14,312 nucleotides of DNA, taken from positions 1-14,312 of the forward strand of contig CAMLGF010000084.1 of assembly GCA_946479515.1 (NCBI GenBank), read 5' to 3'. Within the stretch, counting starts at the first letter, position 1, and each line of letters opens with the position of its first letter. The notes below the pieces were generated by a model. The model saw only the letters and a list, made by a program, of their open reading frames with translations. It was not told the DNA's origin and made no database searches. A program made the position numbers and the translations under genes. This stretch comes from an uncultured Pseudomonadota bacterium (lineage in GTDB: Bacteria; Pseudomonadota; Gammaproteobacteria; Steroidobacterales; Steroidobacteraceae). This document shows positions 14,002 to 14,312 of this stretch, piece after piece.

Positions 14002-14312
14002 ATGACGACGACCGAAGTGTTCCTGGTGGCCATGGTCATCATCTACACCGTGCCGTACCTGTTCTGGCGCCTGGCGCGCACGGACTACTGGGCGCCGCTG
14101 GTGGTGGTGCAGATCGTTGCCGGCATTCTTCTCGGGCCAGGCGTGCTGGGTGCGGCTTTTCCGCAGTACTACGATTTCGTCTTCACGCCCGCCGTGGTGC
14201 AGTTGCTCAACGGCATCGCCTGGTGGTCGGTCATGCTGTTCGTCTGGATCGCGGGAATCGAGCTCGACCTCGGCGCGGCGTGGCGGCATCGGCGCGAAAC
14301 CTCGATCACCGC
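14002..14312 (+). CDS. Cation:proton antiporter, CPA2 type (5' end, partial)
   Basis: The first 103 residues of a multi-helix inner-membrane protein that continues past the right edge. It begins MTTTEVFLVAMVIIYTVPYLFWRL (TM1). Next comes YWAPLVVVQIVAGILLGPGVLG, whose VxQIxxGILLGPxxLG pattern is diagnostic of Na+/H+ and K+ antiporters of the KefB/NapA group. AWWSVMLFVWIAGIELDL then matches the FxxGxElDl helix. GGGAGGGG at 13984-13991 lies ten bases before the ATG at 14002. It is 64 bases after the TIM-barrel gene on the same strand. The ion cannot be told from this part, and whether a TrkA-N domain follows cannot be seen. Confidence 0.85.
   Translation, partial: MTTTEVFLVAMVIIYTVPYLFWRLARTDYWAPLVVVQIVAGILLGPGVLGAAFPQYYDFVFTPAVVQLLNGIAWWSVMLFVWIAGIELDLGAAWRHRRETSIT

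Noticed and set aside
12939..14042. A 367-codon minus-strand open frame opposite the TIM-barrel gene.
   Set aside because: The plus strand has a strong ribosome site, a Tat signal and a complete TIM-barrel pattern; the antisense frame has none.

Overview
The window is high-GC, gene-dense bacterial DNA. Tat-type and Sec signal peptides, outer-membrane barrels ending in Phe, a PhoB-type box before pstS and the protein families present all fit a proteobacterium. A gammaproteobacterium of the Steroidobacter/Nevskia/Xanthomonas breadth is my guess, but the sequence alone does not fix the genus. I see no tRNA, rRNA, CRISPR array, transposase or phage gene. No gene-free stretch exceeds about 220 bases. 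The largest gaps are 213-429 (Pho box and a hairpin) and 9347-9549 (nothing convincing).

Left part (1-3167). The 5' end of the phosphate-binding protein gene pstS runs off the left edge on the minus strand, with a candidate Pho box upstream. Behind it, also on minus, is an unrecognised exported beta-barrel-like protein. Divergent from that is a small Omp85/BamA-superfamily protein with one POTRA-like domain.

Decayed zone (3184-4934). Two neighbouring genes look broken. One is a di-haem cytochrome c peroxidase/MauG-type gene that has lost its 5' half and has a +1 frameshift in a C7 run. The other is a PMT/ArnT-like (GT39) membrane glycosyltransferase whose two ends are joined in frame with the middle of the protein missing.

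Minus-strand block (4952-7928). A LOG-family nucleotide hydrolase and a Tat-exported single-domain EthD protein with a good sigma70-type promoter come first. Upstream lies a three-gene unit: PadR regulator, then a HAAS-type membrane protein (8-bp overlap), then a membrane-anchored protein of unknown function. A perfect inverted repeat in the PadR leader is a candidate operator, and an MFS transporter is divergent from it.

Plus-strand block (8066-14312). The MFS transporter is followed by a cytochrome P450 coupled through an ATGA overlap to a Tat-exported hemerythrin-domain protein. Next come a secreted GH43-CBM6 arabinoxylan-type glycosidase, a Tat-signal xylose-isomerase-like TIM-barrel protein, and the start of a CPA2 cation:proton antiporter that runs off the right edge.

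No single new multi-gene system stands out. The most unusual items are the adjacent broken genes, the P450-hemerythrin overlap with an altered I-helix motif, and the unknown third gene of the PadR unit.
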